The position numbers and the translations under genes are program-made. Source: Siccibacter turicensis LMG 23730 (lineage in GTDB: Bacteria > Pseudomonadota > Gammaproteobacteria > Enterobacterales > Enterobacteriaceae). From it: a stretch of DNA of 64,000 bases. The stretch lies in NCBI RefSeq assembly GCF_000463155.2, contig NZ_AWFZ01000006.1:26896-90895 (forward strand), in the 5' to 3' direction. Under the pieces are notes generated by a model, which did no database searches, was not told where the DNA came from, and saw only the letters and a list, made by a program, of their open reading frames with translations. Positions 1-9,342 of this stretch are shown here, piece by piece; position 1 is the stretch's first letter; each line of letters starts with the position of its first letter.

Positions 1-128
1 AAGAGATCGGCTGGCGTAACGGCTGGATGACGGATGAAGAGGTCATGCAGGCCGCCGAGGCGCTCAGCAAAACCAGCTATGGCACCTATCTTAAGGAGCT
101 ACTGCGTGCCCGTCCTCGCCAGTATTGA
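1..128 (+). CDS. rffH: Glucose-1-phosphate thymidylyltransferase, C-terminal end only (RffH/RmlA2)
   Basis: Only the last 41 codons are in the window. The reading frame from base 3 ends at the TGA at 126-128, and the peptide ends in RARPRQY, as in E. coli RffH. RffH makes dTDP-glucose from glucose-1-phosphate and dTTP, the first step towards dTDP-Fuc4NAc for ECA. The gene overlaps the wecD start by 23 bases, so the two are translationally linked. Identification rests on this tail and on the ECA context. Confidence 0.85.
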   Translation, partial: EIGWRNGWMTDEEVMQAAEALSKTSYGTYLKELLRARPRQY

Positions 129-789
129 ACCCCTCGCCTGGGAAAGCGACTTTTTCGGCCTCCGCAGCGGTATTGTCCGTTTCTCTGATTCCGCCGCGGC
201 GTTAAGCGTGGCGCAATTAGCCGCGTTCGAGCGCGTACAGGCTAAAGTGCCGGCTGCCCGGAGCGATCTGCTCGATGGCTTACAGCAGCTCGGTTTTCAA
301 CTGGTGGAAGGGGATGTCGATCTGGTGCTGCCGGTGAATGGCGCTGATGCCAGTGACGATCCCGGCCTTGCCGTGGCGCAGGAGAGCGATATTCCGGCGC
401 TACGCCAGCAGGCGGCGACGGTCTTTGCCCAGAGCCGCTTTCGCGCGCCCTGGTATCCGCCTGATGCCAGCGGAAAGTTTTATGCGCAGTGGATTGAAAA
501 CGCGGTGCGCGGTCGGTACGACCATGAGTGTCTGGTCGCACGCGCTCCGGATGGTGGTATCAGCGGCTTTGTCTCGCTGCGGCAGTTGAACGAACAGGAA
601 GCGCGTATAGGCCTGCTGGCCGGGCGCGGCATCGGCGCCTCGCTGATGCTTGCCGCACGCCTGTGGTGTGAAAAACGCGCCATCGGCACGCTTCGGGTTG
701 CGACCCAGGTGGGTAATACCGCCGCGTTGCGTCGTTATATTCAAAGTGGTGCCACGATAGAGAGCACCGCTTACTGGTTATACAGGTGA
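106..789 (+). CDS. wecD: dTDP-4-amino-4,6-dideoxygalactose N-acetyltransferase (WecD/RffC)
   Basis: GNAT-family enzyme of 227 aa that acetylates dTDP-Fuc4N to dTDP-Fuc4NAc, the third sugar donor of ECA, in the cytoplasm. The acetyl-CoA loop is visible at residues 168-181 ([11 protein letters not shown]...), and the C-terminal AYWLYR matches the E. coli protein. I chose the GTG at 106 because AAGGAG lies 7 bases upstream and the product then begins [10 protein letters not shown], aligning with the E. coli start. A longer reading from 34 has no such site and lies inside rffH. The next gene, wecE, starts 4 bases after the stop. wecD acts after the WecE aminotransfer. Confidence 0.93.
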   Translation: MPVLASIEPLAWESDFFGLRSGIVRFSDSAAALSVAQLAAFERVQAKVPAARSDLLDGLQQLGFQLVEGDVDLVLPVNGADASDDPGLAVAQESDIPALRQQAATVFAQSRFRAPWYPPDASGKFYAQWIENAVRGRYDHECLVARAPDGGISGFVSLRQLNEQEARIGLLAGRGIGASLMLAARLWCEKRAIGTLRVATQVGNTAALRRYIQSGATIESTAYWLYR

Positions 790-793
790 AAAC

Positions 794-1924
794 ATGATCC
801 CATTTAACGCGCCGCCGGTTGTCGGTACCGAACTTGACTATATGCACTCCGCAATGGGTAGCGGCAAGCTGTGCGGCGACGGTGGTTTTACCCGCCGCTG
901 CCAGCAGTGGATGGAGCAGCGGTTCGGCAGTGCAAAAGTGCTGCTTACCCCGTCCTGCACCGCATCGCTGGAAATGGCCGCCATCCTGCTGAATATCCAG
1001 CCGGGCGATGAAGTGATCATGCCGAGCTACACCTTTGTGTCGACGGCCAACGCCTTTGTGCTGCGCGGTGCAAAAATCGTCTTTGTCGACATCCGTCCGG
1101 ATACCATGAACATTGACGAAACGCGCATCGAAGCGGCTATTACCGATAAAACCCGCGCCATCGTGCCGGTCCATTACGCCGGCGTTGCCTGCGAAATGGA
1201 CACCATCATGGCGATTGCCAAAAAACACGATCTGTTCGTGGTAGAAGATGCCGCGCAGGGCGTGATGTCGACCTACAAAGGCCGCGCGCTGGGCTCCATC
1301 GGCCATATTGGCTGCTTTAGCTTCCACGAAACCAAGAACTACACCGCGGGTGGGGAAGGGGGCGCGACCCTGATCAACGACCGCGCGCTGATCGAACGTG
1401 CCGAAATCGTGCGTGAGAAAGGCACCAACCGCAGCCAGTTCTTCCGCGGCCAGGTGGATAAATACACCTGGCGTGATATTGGCTCGAGCTATTTGATGTC
1501 CGATCTGCAGGCGGCATACCTGTGGGCGCAGCTTGAAGCCGCCGAGCGCATCAATGCCCAGCGCCTGTCGCTGTGGCAGACCTATTACGATGCGCTGACG
1601 CCGCTGGCGAAAGCGGGCCGCATTGAGCTGCCGTCGGTGCCGGACGACTGTCAGCAGAACGCGCACATGTTTTACATCAAGCTGCGCGATGTGGAAGACC
1701 GTTCAAACTTTATCGCCTGGCTGAAAGAGGCGGAGATCATGGCGGTGTTCCATTACATCCCGCTGCACAGCTGCCCGGCCGGTGAAAAATTCGGTACGTT
1801 CCACGGCGACGATCGCTTTACCACCCGTGAGAGCGAGCGTCTGGTGCGCCTGCCGCTGTTCTACAACCTGGCGTCGGTGAACCAGCGGACCGTGATCAAT
1901 ACCATCCTCAATTTCTTCGCCTGA
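794..1924 (+). CDS. wecE: dTDP-4-amino-4,6-dideoxygalactose transaminase (WecE/RffA)
   Basis: A 376-aa PLP-dependent aminotransferase of the DegT/DnrJ/EryC1/StrS family, the same length as E. coli WecE. It converts dTDP-4-keto-6-deoxyglucose plus glutamate to dTDP-Fuc4N for ECA. The predicted Schiff-base lysine is K181 in SFHETKNYTAGGEGG; the substrate-binding segment GDEVIMPSYTF is at 71-81. The gene sits 4 bases after wecD and 1 base before wzxE, so it belongs to the ECA operon. Confidence 0.96.
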   Translation: MIPFNAPPVVGTELDYMHSAMGSGKLCGDGGFTRRCQQWMEQRFGSAKVLLTPSCTASLEMAAILLNIQPGDEVIMPSYTFVSTANAFVLRGAKIVFVDIRPDTMNIDETRIEAAITDKTRAIVPVHYAGVACEMDTIMAIAKKHDLFVVEDAAQGVMSTYKGRALGSIGHIGCFSFHETKNYTAGGEGGATLINDRALIERAEIVREKGTNRSQFFRGQVDKYTWRDIGSSYLMSDLQAAYLWAQLEAAERINAQRLSLWQTYYDALTPLAKAGRIELPSVPDDCQQNAHMFYIKLRDVEDRSNFIAWLKEAEIMAVFHYIPLHSCPAGEKFGTFHGDDRFTTRESERLVRLPLFYNLASVNQRTVINTILNFFA

Positions 1925-1925
1925 T

Positions 1926-3176
1926 ATGTCGCTGGCGAAGGCATCGGTGTGGACCGCCGCGTCCACGCTGGTAAAAATTGCGGCTGGTTTACTGGTCGTT
2001 AAGCTGCTGGCGGTATCCTTTGGGCCATCAGGCGTCGGCCAGGCCGGTAACTTCAGGCAGCTGGTGACGGTACTCGGCGTGCTGGCAGGCGCCGGGATAT
2101 TCAACGGCGTCACTAAGCTTGTGGCAGAGCATCACGCCTCGCCCGACGCGCTGCGTCGGGTGCTTGGCACGGCAAGCGCGATGGTGCTTGGTTTTTCCAC
2201 GCTGCTGGCGGTGATTTTCCTGCTGGCAGCCCAGCCCATCAGCGTGGCGCTGTTCGGTCATGATGATTATCAGGGGCTGGTACGGCTGGTCGCGCTGGTG
2301 CAGATGGGCATCGCTTGGGCCAACCTGGCGCTGGCGATTGTAAAAGGCTTCCGGGATGCTTCCGGCAACGCGTTTGCCCTGATTAGCGGCAGCATTATCG
2401 GCGTGGCGGCGTACTATCTGTGTTATCGCGTCGGCGGCTATGAAGGCGCACTGCTTGGCCTGGCGCTGGTGCCGGCGCTGGTGGTGATCCCGGCAATGGC
2501 GGTGCTGATGAAGCGCGGACGCGTGCCGCTGGGCTTCCTGAAGCCCTCCTGGAACGGCGAGCTGGCGGGGCACCTCGGTAAGTTTACCGTCATGGCGTTG
2601 ATCACGGCCGTGACCATGCCGGTCGCGTACGTGATGATGCGAAACCAGCTGGCGGCGCACTATAGCTGGGATGACGTGGGGATCTGGCAGGGCGTAAGCA
2701 GCATCTCGGATGCCTATCTGCAGTTCATCACCGCCTCATTTACCGTGTATCTGCTGCCGACGCTGTCACGACTCAAGGAAAAAGCAGACATCAGCCGCGA
2801 GCTGATAAAGTCGCTCAGGTTTGTGCTACCGGCGGTGGCGGCAGCAAGCTTTGCCGTCTGGCTGCTGCGCGATGTGGCTATCTGGCTGCTGTTTTCCGAA
2901 AAATTCACCGCGATGCGCGATCTGTTTGCCTGGCAGCTGGTGGGGGACGTGCTGAAAGTCGGCGCCTATGTCTTCGGCTATCTGGTGATTGCCAAAGCGT
3001 CGCTGCGGTTTTACGTGCTCGCTGAGGTGACCCAGTTTGCACTGCTTTCCGGGTTTGCGTACTACCTGATCCCGCTACACGGCGCGCAGGGTGCGGCGCA
3101 GGCCTACATGGCAACCTATATTATCTATTTCGCCCTTTGCTGTGGCGTGTTTTTACTCTGGCGTAGACGGGCATGA
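1926..3176 (+). CDS. wzxE: ECA lipid III flippase (WzxE)
   Basis: A polytopic inner-membrane protein of 416 aa, the same length as E. coli WzxE, from the MOP/polysaccharide transporter superfamily. It moves the undecaprenyl-diphosphate-linked ECA trisaccharide (lipid III) from the cytoplasmic to the periplasmic face. About a dozen hydrophobic segments span the length, and the N-terminus [18 protein letters not shown] matches the family. It begins 1 base after wecE and overlaps wecF by 4 bases (ATGA). Confidence 0.95.
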   Translation: MSLAKASVWTAASTLVKIAAGLLVVKLLAVSFGPSGVGQAGNFRQLVTVLGVLAGAGIFNGVTKLVAEHHASPDALRRVLGTASAMVLGFSTLLAVIFLLAAQPISVALFGHDDYQGLVRLVALVQMGIAWANLALAIVKGFRDASGNAFALISGSIIGVAAYYLCYRVGGYEGALLGLALVPALVVIPAMAVLMKRGRVPLGFLKPSWNGELAGHLGKFTVMALITAVTMPVAYVMMRNQLAAHYSWDDVGIWQGVSSISDAYLQFITASFTVYLLPTLSRLKEKADISRELIKSLRFVLPAVAAASFAVWLLRDVAIWLLFSEKFTAMRDLFAWQLVGDVLKVGAYVFGYLVIAKASLRFYVLAEVTQFALLSGFAYYLIPLHGAQGAAQAYMATYIIYFALCCGVFLLWRRRA

Positions 3177-4252
3177 CTGCACTGATTCACATCCTGGGAT
3201 CGGATATCCCACACCATAACCAGACCGTGCTCCGGTTCTTCAACGATGAACTGGCAGCCAGCGGTGCTCACGCGCGTACCTTTATGGTGGTAACGACCGA
3301 TTCGTCGCTGGATAGCACTTATCCGGCCCTTGACGTGCGCCGCTATCCCACCAAAAAAGCGCTGGCCCAGGCGGTTATCGCGCTGGCACGCGCCGACCGT
3401 GCGCAGCGTTTCTTTTTCCACGGTCAGTTCAATACCACGCTGTGGATAGCGTTGCTGACCGGCGGGCTTAAGCGGTCGCAGATGAGCTGGCATATCTGGG
3501 GCGCCGATCTCTACGAGGTGTCGCGCAGCCTGAAATTCCGCCTCTTTTATCATCTGCGCCGTCTGGCGCAGGGGCGCGTAGGACATGTGTTTGCCACGCG
3601 CGGCGATCTTGCCTGGTTTGCCCGGCGCCATCCGCAGGTGCCGGGGTCGCTGCTCTATTTCCCGACCCGCATGGACACGACGCTAAACGGCGTCGCGCAA
3701 ACGCGCCAGCCGGAAGGGCCGCTGACGGTGCTGGTAGGGAACTCCGGCGATCGCAGTAATGAGCACATCGCCGCGCTGCGTGCGGTACACCAGCAGTTTG
3801 GCGACCGCGTAAACGTGGTGGTGCCGATGGGGTATCCCAGCGGTAATGAGGCGTATATCAACGAGGTTGAGCAGGCCGGACAGGCGCTGTTCAGCGATGG
3901 CCGTCTGCAAATTCTGCGCGAAAAGCTGGAGTTTACCGCCTACCTGGCGCTGCTTCGCCGCTGCGATCTGGGCTACTTCATTTTTGCCCGCCAGCAGGGG
4001 ATTGGCACGCTGTGTCTGCTGATTCAGGCGGGCGTGCCCTGTGTGTTAAGCCGGGAAAACCCGTTCTGGCAGGATATGGTCGAACAGCATATTCCGGTGC
4101 TGTTTACCGGCGATACGCTGACGGAAGCCGTTGTCCGGGAAGCACAGCGCCAGCTGCGTGAGGTTGACCTCAGCCAGATCGCCTTCTTCAAACCCAACTA
4201 TCTGACCGGATGGGATGCGGCGCTGCGTATCGCGGCGGGAGAGCACGCATGA
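3173..4252 (+). CDS. wecF: TDP-Fuc4NAc:lipid II Fuc4NAc transferase (WecF/RffT)
   Basis: A 359-aa glycosyltransferase, the same length as E. coli WecF. It adds Fuc4NAc to lipid II to complete the ECA repeat unit (lipid III). Recognisable blocks are [18 protein letters not shown] at the N-terminus, [14 protein letters not shown] mid-protein and [17 protein letters not shown] near the end. There is no membrane span, so it should act at the cytoplasmic face. It overlaps both neighbours by 4 bases, indicating coupled translation. Confidence 0.95.
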   Translation: MTALIHILGSDIPHHNQTVLRFFNDELAASGAHARTFMVVTTDSSLDSTYPALDVRRYPTKKALAQAVIALARADRAQRFFFHGQFNTTLWIALLTGGLKRSQMSWHIWGADLYEVSRSLKFRLFYHLRRLAQGRVGHVFATRGDLAWFARRHPQVPGSLLYFPTRMDTTLNGVAQTRQPEGPLTVLVGNSGDRSNEHIAALRAVHQQFGDRVNVVVPMGYPSGNEAYINEVEQAGQALFSDGRLQILREKLEFTAYLALLRRCDLGYFIFARQQGIGTLCLLIQAGVPCVLSRENPFWQDMVEQHIPVLFTGDTLTEAVVREAQRQLREVDLSQIAFFKPNYLTGWDAALRIAAGEHA

Positions 4253-5610
4253 GCCTGTTGCAATTTAGTGGACTATTTCTGATATGGCTGCTGGCGTCGC
4301 TGTTCATCGGCACGCTAACGTGGTTTGAGTTCCGCCGCGTGCGCTTTAACTTTAACGTCTTCTTCTCGCTGCTGTTTTTACTGACGTTTTTCTTCGGCTT
4401 CCCGTTAACCAGCATTCTGGTGTTCCGCTTTGATGTGGCGGTGGTGCCTGCGGAGGTGCTGATGCAGGCGCTGCTGGCGGCGACCTGTTTTTACGGTATC
4501 TACTACGTCACCTACAAGACCCGGCTGCGGGCCAGGGCGACCGGCGAACCGCGCAAACCGATCTTCACCATGAACCGGGTAGAGACCCATCTGACGTGGG
4601 TGATGCTGGCGACGGTGGCGCTGGTGAGCGTCGGTATCTTCTTCATGCATAACGGCTTCCTGCTGTTCCGCCTGCACTCCTACAGCCAGATTTTCTCCAG
4701 CGACGTCTCGGGCGTGGCGCTTAAGCGCTTCTTCTATTTCTTTATTCCCGCGATGCTGGTGATCTACTTCCTGAAGCAGGACTCGCGCAGCTGGATATTC
4801 TTCCTCGTCAGTACCGTAGCGTTTGGCCTGTTGACCTATATGATCGTCGGCGGTACGCGCGCCAACATTATCATCGCGTTCGCTATTTTCCTGTTCATCG
4901 GGATTATCCGCGGCTGGATTTCGCTCTGGATGCTGGTGGCTGCCGGGGTATTTGGTATTGTCGGGATGTTCTGGCTGGCGCTGAAGCGCTACGGACTGGA
5001 CGTGCAGGGCGATGAGGCGTTCTACACCTTCCTCTACCTGACGCGTGACACCTTCTCCCCGTGGGAAAACCTCGCCCTGCTGCTCAATAACTACGACAAA
5101 ATTGATTTCCAGGGGCTGGCGCCCATTGCGCGCGATTTTTACGTGTTTATCCCAAGCTGGGTGTGGCCTGACCGGCCGAACCTGGTGCTAAACACGGCAA
5201 ACTACTTCACCTGGGAAGTGCTGAATAACCACTCCGGACTGGCAATTTCGCCGACGCTTATCGGCTCGCTGGTGGTGATGGGCGGCGTATGGTTTATTCC
5301 GCTGGGCGCGGTGGCGGTCGGGCTTATCATTAAATGGTTCGACTGGCTCTACGTGCGCGGCATCACCGAAGAAAACCGCTATAAGGCCGCGATCCTGCAC
5401 AGCTTCTGCTTTGGCGCCATTTTCAACATGATCGTGCTGGCGCGCGAAGGGCTCGACTCCTTCGTCTCCAGGGTCGTGTTCTTTATGCTGGTCTTCGGTG
5501 CCTGTCTGATGCTGGCGAAGCTGCTGTACTGGCTGCTGGATACGGCCGGGCTGATACATTTACGGCGCGCAAAGGCCGCCGGACGACTTTCTCAAACGCA
5601 AAATGCCTGA
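4249..5610 (+). CDS. wzyE: ECA polysaccharide polymerase (WzyE)
   Basis: A 453-aa polytopic membrane protein (E. coli 450 aa) that polymerises flipped ECA repeat units in the periplasm. I chose the ATG at 4249 ([15 protein letters not shown]), which overlaps the wecF stop as ATGA and matches the E. coli start. The upstream in-frame ATG at 4210 adds a charged, unsupported leader. Many hydrophobic helices are present with a long periplasmic loop around residues 230-330, as expected for Wzy proteins. It lies between flippase and glycosyltransferase genes of the same pathway. Confidence 0.94.
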   Translation: MSLLQFSGLFLIWLLASLFIGTLTWFEFRRVRFNFNVFFSLLFLLTFFFGFPLTSILVFRFDVAVVPAEVLMQALLAATCFYGIYYVTYKTRLRARATGEPRKPIFTMNRVETHLTWVMLATVALVSVGIFFMHNGFLLFRLHSYSQIFSSDVSGVALKRFFYFFIPAMLVIYFLKQDSRSWIFFLVSTVAFGLLTYMIVGGTRANIIIAFAIFLFIGIIRGWISLWMLVAAGVFGIVGMFWLALKRYGLDVQGDEAFYTFLYLTRDTFSPWENLALLLNNYDKIDFQGLAPIARDFYVFIPSWVWPDRPNLVLNTANYFTWEVLNNHSGLAISPTLIGSLVVMGGVWFIPLGAVAVGLIIKWFDWLYVRGITEENRYKAAILHSFCFGAIFNMIVLAREGLDSFVSRVVFFMLVFGACLMLAKLLYWLLDTAGLIHLRRAKAAGRLSQTQNA

Positions 5611-5620
5611 AGGGACAATC

Positions 5621-6361
5621 ATGACACACGAGGTTACTGCGCCGGTGTACGCGCTGCGCGGCCTTGATCTACTCGGCTGGCGCAATATGCAGCATGCGCT
5701 TGATTACCTCTACTCTGGCGGGACGCTCAGAAGCGGGACGCTGATTGCTATCAACGCGGAAAAAATGCTCGCGGTGGAAAACGATGCGCAGGTGCGCGCC
5801 CTGATTGAAGCCGCGGAGTTCAGATACGCCGATGGCATCAGCGTGGTGCGCTCTATCCGTAAGAAAAACCCTGAGGCGCAGGTGTCGCGCGTGGCGGGGG
5901 CCGATCTGTGGGAGGCGCTGATGGCGCGGGCCGGAAAAGAGGGCACGCCGGTGTTTCTGGTCGGCGGCAAGCCTGACGTGCTGGCAGAAACCGTCGACAA
6001 GCTGCGTCGGCAGTGGAACGTCAACGTTGTCGGCACCCAGGATGGGTATTTCCAGGCAGACGCGCGCGAGGCGCTGTTTACGCGTATCCGCGACAGCGGG
6101 GCGCAGATTGTCACGGTCGCAATGGGATCGCCGCGACAGGAGATCCTGATGCGCGACTGTAGACACGTCCACCCTAATGCGCTCTATATGGGCGTGGGCG
6201 GAACCTACGACGTCTTCACTGGCCACGTGAAGCGCGCTCCGAAAGTGTGGCAGAACCTGGGTCTGGAGTGGCTTTACCGCCTGCTGTCTCAACCGAGCCG
6301 TATCAAGCGCCAGATGAAACTGCTGCGCTACCTTGCCTGGCACTACACCGGGCGCCTGTAA
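5621..6361 (+). CDS. wecG: UDP-ManNAcA:lipid I ManNAcA transferase (WecG/RffM)
   Basis: A WecG/TagA/CpsF-family glycosyltransferase of 246 aa, the same length as in E. coli. It adds N-acetylmannosaminuronic acid to lipid I to give ECA lipid II. Family signatures are [18 protein letters not shown] and the block around [22 protein letters not shown] chose the ATG at 5621 because AGGGA lies 6 bases upstream; the earlier ATG at 5603 overlaps wzyE and lacks a site. It is the last ECA gene; 262 bases of leader separate it from yifK. Confidence 0.94.
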   Translation: MTHEVTAPVYALRGLDLLGWRNMQHALDYLYSGGTLRSGTLIAINAEKMLAVENDAQVRALIEAAEFRYADGISVVRSIRKKNPEAQVSRVAGADLWEALMARAGKEGTPVFLVGGKPDVLAETVDKLRRQWNVNVVGTQDGYFQADAREALFTRIRDSGAQIVTVAMGSPRQEILMRDCRHVHPNALYMGVGGTYDVFTGHVKRAPKVWQNLGLEWLYRLLSQPSRIKRQMKLLRYLAWHYTGRL

Positions 6362-6603
6362 TCAGCGCAAAACCCTATGCAGCGCGCGCCCACCGCGCTG
6401 CTTATCCTGCTATCTGCTGCTTTTTTGCACCGCCAGCCTGTTTTTATCATGCTTTATTTGCCATTTACCTCGTTTTGCGAAACCATTCGGCACACTCAAT
6501 GTAGCGCTGTGCGAAATACGCGCGTTTACTCAACGCCGCGGCCTGCGCTGCGAGTCAACCAGGGCAACGATCATCACAATAACCGGTCAAGCCGGAGCAA
6601 GCA

Positions 6604-6615
6604 GCAAACACAACA
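6604..6615 (+). promoter_or_regulatory. Predicted GcvB sRNA pairing site in the yifK leader
   Basis: GCAAACACAACA lies directly 5' of the yifK ribosome binding site (AGAGGA) and is fully complementary to UGUUGUGUUUGC in the G/U-rich R1 region of GcvB as I recall it. yifK is a known GcvB target in Salmonella. Pairing would block translation initiation. The rest of the 6362-6623 gap has no ORF I would support. Confidence 0.7.
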
Positions 6616-6623
6616 GAGGATTT

Positions 6624-8009
6624 ATGGCGGAACAAAAAGCAGAGCTACAGCGTGGGCTGGAAGCGCGTCACATTGAACTTATCGCGCTGGGCGGCACCAT
6701 CGGTGTGGGATTATTTATGGGGGCGGCGAGCACCCTGAAGTGGGCAGGGCCATCCGTGCTGCTGGCTTACATTATCGCCGGCCTGTTTGTCTTCTTTATC
6801 ATGCGCTCGATGGGCGAAATGCTGTTCCTTGAGCCGGTCGCCGGATCCTTTGCCGTTTACGCGCACCGTTACATGAACCCCTTTTTCGGCTATCTCACCG
6901 CCTGGTCATACTGGTTTATGTGGATGGCGGTGGGCATCTCGGAGATCACCGCCATTGGGGTCTACGCCCAGTACTGGTTCCCCGAACTGCCGCAGTGGAT
7001 ACCCGCAATTTTTGCCGTCGGGCTGGTAGCCCTGGCGAATCTGGCCGCGGTACGCCTTTACGGCGAGATTGAGTTCTGGTTCGCGATGATCAAAGTCACC
7101 ACCATCATTGTGATGATCATCATCGGGCTGGGGGTTATCTTCTTCGGTCTTGGGATTGGCGGTCAGCCAACCGGCCTGGGGAATTTGACCGAGCACGGCG
7201 GCTTCTTTGCCGGAGGCTGGAAAGGGTTCCTGACGGCGCTCTGTATCGTAGTAGCCTCCTATCAGGGCGTGGAGCTTATCGGCATAACCGCCGGCGAAGC
7301 GAAGAACCCGCAGGTGACGCTGCGCAGCGCGGTCAGCAAGGTGCTGTGGCGCATCCTGATTTTCTACGTCGGCGCAATCTTTGTCATCGTGACCCTGTTC
7401 CCGTGGAACCAGATTGGCACCACCGGCAGCCCGTTCGTACTGACCTTTGCCAAAATCGGTATCGTGGCGGCGGCGGGGATCATCAACTTTGTGGTACTGA
7501 CCGCCGCGCTCTCGGGCTGTAACAGCGGCATGTACAGCTGCGGGCGCATGCTTTACGCGCTGGCGAAAAACCGCCAATTGCCTGCCGTGATGGCGAAAGT
7601 GTCGCGCAACGGTATTCCGGTCGCGGGCGTGATGCTGTCGATCGTCATTCTGCTTGTGGGCTCCTGCCTCAACTACATCATTCCAAATCCGCAGCGCGTG
7701 TTCGTCTACGTCTACAGCGCCAGCGTGCTGCCCGGGATGGTGCCGTGGTTTGTGATCCTGATTAGCCAGCTGCGTTTTCGCAAAGCGCATCGCGAGGCCA
7801 TCGCGTCGCATCCGTTCCGCTCGATTTTGTTCCCGTGGGCCAACTGGCTAACGATGGCCTTCCTGGTCTGCGTTTTAGTGGGTATGGGCTTTAACGAGGA
7901 TACGCGTATGTCGCTGATTGTCGGTGTCATCTTTATGGCTGGCGTCAGCATGGCGTATAAGGTATTTGGTTTACATCGCCATGTAATTACGTCAAAAGTG
8001 GATGGATAA
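6624..8009 (+). CDS. yifK: Amino-acid permease YifK (APC superfamily)
   Basis: A 461-aa, 12-helix amino-acid transporter of the APC superfamily, the same length as E. coli YifK, which has been linked to threonine and serine uptake. The N-terminal signature [20 protein letters not shown], with the GTIGVG substrate loop in helix 1, and [13 protein letters not shown] in the middle are typical. I chose the ATG at 6624, behind AGAGGA; an upstream in-frame extension to 6333 reads through wecG and has no membrane-protein character. A leader with a GcvB pairing site precedes it, and a tRNA operon follows. Confidence 0.95.
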   Translation: MAEQKAELQRGLEARHIELIALGGTIGVGLFMGAASTLKWAGPSVLLAYIIAGLFVFFIMRSMGEMLFLEPVAGSFAVYAHRYMNPFFGYLTAWSYWFMWMAVGISEITAIGVYAQYWFPELPQWIPAIFAVGLVALANLAAVRLYGEIEFWFAMIKVTTIIVMIIIGLGVIFFGLGIGGQPTGLGNLTEHGGFFAGGWKGFLTALCIVVASYQGVELIGITAGEAKNPQVTLRSAVSKVLWRILIFYVGAIFVIVTLFPWNQIGTTGSPFVLTFAKIGIVAAAGIINFVVLTAALSGCNSGMYSCGRMLYALAKNRQLPAVMAKVSRNGIPVAGVMLSIVILLVGSCLNYIIPNPQRVFVYVYSASVLPGMVPWFVILISQLRFRKAHREAIASHPFRSILFPWANWLTMAFLVCVLVGMGFNEDTRMSLIVGVIFMAGVSMAYKVFGLHRHVITSKVDG

Positions 8010-8014
8010 GAAGC

Positions 8015-8047
8015 AAAATGCGCAAAGCATAACCAACCGCGCATTTT
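8015..8047 (+). terminator. Hairpin after yifK
   Basis: Perfect 9-bp arms AAAATGCGC (8015-8023) and GCGCATTTT (8039-8047) enclose a 15-base loop just after the yifK stop and before the tRNA promoter. The arm ends in Ts, so it may terminate yifK transcription, although the loop is large. Confidence 0.5.
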
Positions 8048-8061
8048 CTTCAAAAAAGCAC

Positions 8062-8090
8062 TAGACAGCAGAGCACGAAGCCCGTAGTAT
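8062..8090 (+). promoter_or_regulatory. Promoter of the tRNA operon
   Basis: The -35 TAGACA (8062-8067) and -10 TAGTAT (8085-8090) are 17 bases apart. They are followed by a C-rich discriminator (CCCCCTCCGC), as in stringently controlled stable-RNA promoters. It lies 21 bases upstream of argX. Confidence 0.75.
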
Positions 8091-8111
8091 CCCCCTCCGC
8101 AACGGCGCTAC

Positions 8112-8188
<77 letters not shown>

Positions 8189-8251
8189 TTTTGACAGGCG
8201 CTTGAGCTGCGGTGGTACAGAATTACGTAGTACCGCGTGAAAGAATACAGT

Positions 8252-8328
8252 GGTGGCTATAGCTCAGTTGGTAGAGCCCTGGATTGTGATTCCAGTTGTC
8301 GTGGGTTCGAATCCCATTAGCCACCCCA
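8252..8328 (+). tRNA. hisR: tRNA-His (anticodon GTG)
   Basis: A 77-nt cloverleaf with the extra 5' G typical of tRNA-His (GGTGGCTATAG...) and encoded CCA. The anticodon loop GATTGTGATTC reads GTG. Second gene of the operon. Confidence 0.98.
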
Positions 8329-8351
8329 TTATTTAAAGAGTTTCGTGGAAG

Positions 8352-8438
8352 GCGAAGGTGGCGGAATTGGTAGACGCGCTAGCTTCAGGTGTTAGTGTCT
8401 TAACGGACGTGAGGGTTCAAGTCCCTCTCTTCGCACCA
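8352..8438 (+). tRNA. leuT: tRNA-Leu (anticodon CAG)
   Basis: An 87-nt tRNA with the long variable arm of tRNA-Leu, stem GCGAAGG/TCTTCGC and encoded CCA. The anticodon loop CTTCAGGTG reads CAG. Third gene of the operon. Confidence 0.98.
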
Positions 8439-8476
8439 CAACTTGAATTGAACTAAAAATTCAAAAAGCAGTACAT

Positions 8477-8553
8477 CGGCGAGTAGCGCAGCTTGGTAGC
8501 GCAACTGGTTTGGGACCAGTGGGTCGGAGGTTCGAATCCTCTCTCGCCGACCA
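8477..8553 (+). tRNA. proM: tRNA-Pro (anticodon TGG)
   Basis: A 77-nt cloverleaf with CGGCGAG/CTCGCCG acceptor arms and encoded CCA. The anticodon loop GTTTGGGAC reads TGG. Last tRNA of the operon; a terminator follows within 7 bases. Confidence 0.98.
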
Positions 8554-8559
8554 ATTTTG

Positions 8560-8585
8560 AACCCCGCTTCGGCGGGGTTTTTTGT
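8560..8585 (+). terminator. Rho-independent terminator of the tRNA operon
   Basis: The strong GC stem AACCCCGC / GCGGGGTT with a short loop is followed by a T run, directly behind proM. Confidence 0.93.
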
Positions 8586-8661
8586 TTTCTGCATTCCTGC
8601 GTTTTGTAACTCACTCTTTCAGCAGCACTTTTCTTAGGGCGTTCGCCCTGAAAATCACCAT

Positions 8662-8679
8662 TGTCACACATCAACGACA
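8662..8679 (+). promoter_or_regulatory. GlrR-like activator site 1 (TGTC-N10-GACA)
   Basis: TGTC at 8662-8665 and GACA at 8676-8679, separated by exactly 10 bases, match the palindrome described for GlrR (QseF) upstream of glmY. It is the first of three copies upstream of glmZ, about 250 bases before the transcript start. Confidence 0.72.
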
Positions 8680-8693
8680 GCTGCCGTTTCATT

Positions 8694-8711
8694 TGTCTCA
8701 ATAAAGAGACA
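8694..8711 (+). promoter_or_regulatory. GlrR-like activator site 2 (TGTC-N10-GACA)
   Basis: TGTC at 8694-8697 and GACA at 8708-8711 with a 10-base spacer. Its start is 32 bases after that of site 1, about three helical turns. Confidence 0.72.
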
Positions 8712-8756
8712 TATAAATTGATGATTTAAAAGCATAAAATTACAGAGTCGTTTAAG

Positions 8757-8774
8757 TGTCGTCACCAGGCGACA
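8757..8774 (+). promoter_or_regulatory. GlrR-like activator site 3 (TGTC-N10-GACA)
   Basis: TGTC at 8757-8760 and GACA at 8771-8774 with a 10-base spacer. Its start is 63 bases after that of site 2, about six helical turns, so all three sites lie roughly on one DNA face. The remaining bases to the promoter could hold an IHF site, which I could not place with confidence. Confidence 0.72.
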
Positions 8775-8886
8775 GCCAGGCGAAGCGGCCGCACCGCTTT
8801 TACGCAGCGGCACACGCCGAAATGTCGGCAGCTAACGCCCTGAAAATGAAAACAAATACCCTGCCTGATTTAGTGATCTACAAAAC

Positions 8887-8907
8887 TGGCACGATCCGTG
8901 CAATAAT
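8887..8907 (+). promoter_or_regulatory. glmZ promoter: sigma54 -24/-12 overlapping a sigma70 -10
   Basis: TGGCACG-ATCC-GTGCA (8887-8902) fits the sigma54 pattern TGGCACG-N4-TTGCA except for one base, and its -12 GC lies 13 bases before the glmZ start at 8914. AATAAT (8902-8907) would serve as a sigma70 -10 for the same start. Overlapping promoters of this kind are described for glmY and for glmZ in some enterobacteria. Confidence 0.75.
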
Positions 8908-8913
8908 TAACGT

Positions 8914-9119
8914 GTAGATGCTCATTCCACTTCTTATGCTCGCCGCAAGGCTTCATAAACCCAGGAATGACGCAGAGCCGTTTACGGTGCTTATCGTCCA
9001 CCGACAGATGTCGCTGCAATAGCAGTCTCATCAAACACCATGGACATAACGTTGAGTGAAGCACCACAAAAGTTGTCTTAGATCTGTTTAAGGTCTGCCC
9101 TCCGGGCAGGCCTTTTTTT
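8914..9119 (+). ncRNA. glmZ: Small regulatory RNA GlmZ
   Basis: An Hfq-dependent sRNA that activates glmS translation by pairing, and is processed by RNase E with RapZ. The 5' end GTAGATGCTCATTCCA, the block GGAATGACGCAGAGCCGTTT and the segment ACCATGGACATAACGTTGAG match E. coli GlmZ. The RNA ends in a terminator hairpin (GCCTGCCC-type stem) and a T run at 9113-9119. The length of about 206 nt is near the E. coli size. It lies beside hemY as in E. coli, but the aslBA genes that flank it there are absent. The upstream DNA indicates sigma54/GlrR control. Confidence 0.93.
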
Positions 9120-9128
9120 CTGCACGTT

Positions 9129-9190
9129 ATCTTTCACGCGCTGGCTGTGTTGGCTGCGCTCACTCACCCCGGTCACTTACCGATGTAAGC
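9129..9190 (+). repeat. Intergenic repeat, copy 1 left arm (62 bp)
   Basis: A 62-bp unit starting ATCTTTCACGCGCT and ending GATGTAAGC, repeated at 9256-9317 with about two mismatches. In this copy the unit continues into a long imperfect palindrome: GTAAGC (9185-9190) pairs with GCTTAC (9203-9208), and the outer CACGCGCTGGC pairs roughly with GCCAGCACGCG near 9220-9230. I recall similar elements as dispersed palindromic repeats in Enterobacter-like genomes. It lies between the convergent glmZ and hemY transcription units. Confidence 0.8.
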
Positions 9191-9255
9191 TCCCGGGGAT
9201 TCGCTTACTTGCCGCCTTGCCAGCACGCGAAATCTAACGCGCAGACGAGTGGACG

Positions 9256-9317
9256 ATCTTTCACGCGCTAGCTGTGTTGGCTCCGCTCACTCACCCCGGT
9301 CACTTACCGATGTAAGC
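9256..9317 (+). repeat. Intergenic repeat, copy 2 (truncated palindrome)
   Basis: A second copy of the 62-bp unit, in direct orientation 127 bp after the first. After GTAAGC it diverges, so the right half of the palindrome is missing. It ends just before the hemY terminator. Confidence 0.8.
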
Positions 9318-9342
9318 GTCAAAAAAGTAAGCGCACAGAAAT

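Noticed and set aside
8400-8701. Short minus-strand reading frames across leuT and proM
   Set aside because: They arise from tRNA sequence on the opposite strand (the spurious GERGFEPPTHWS-type translations often annotated by error).
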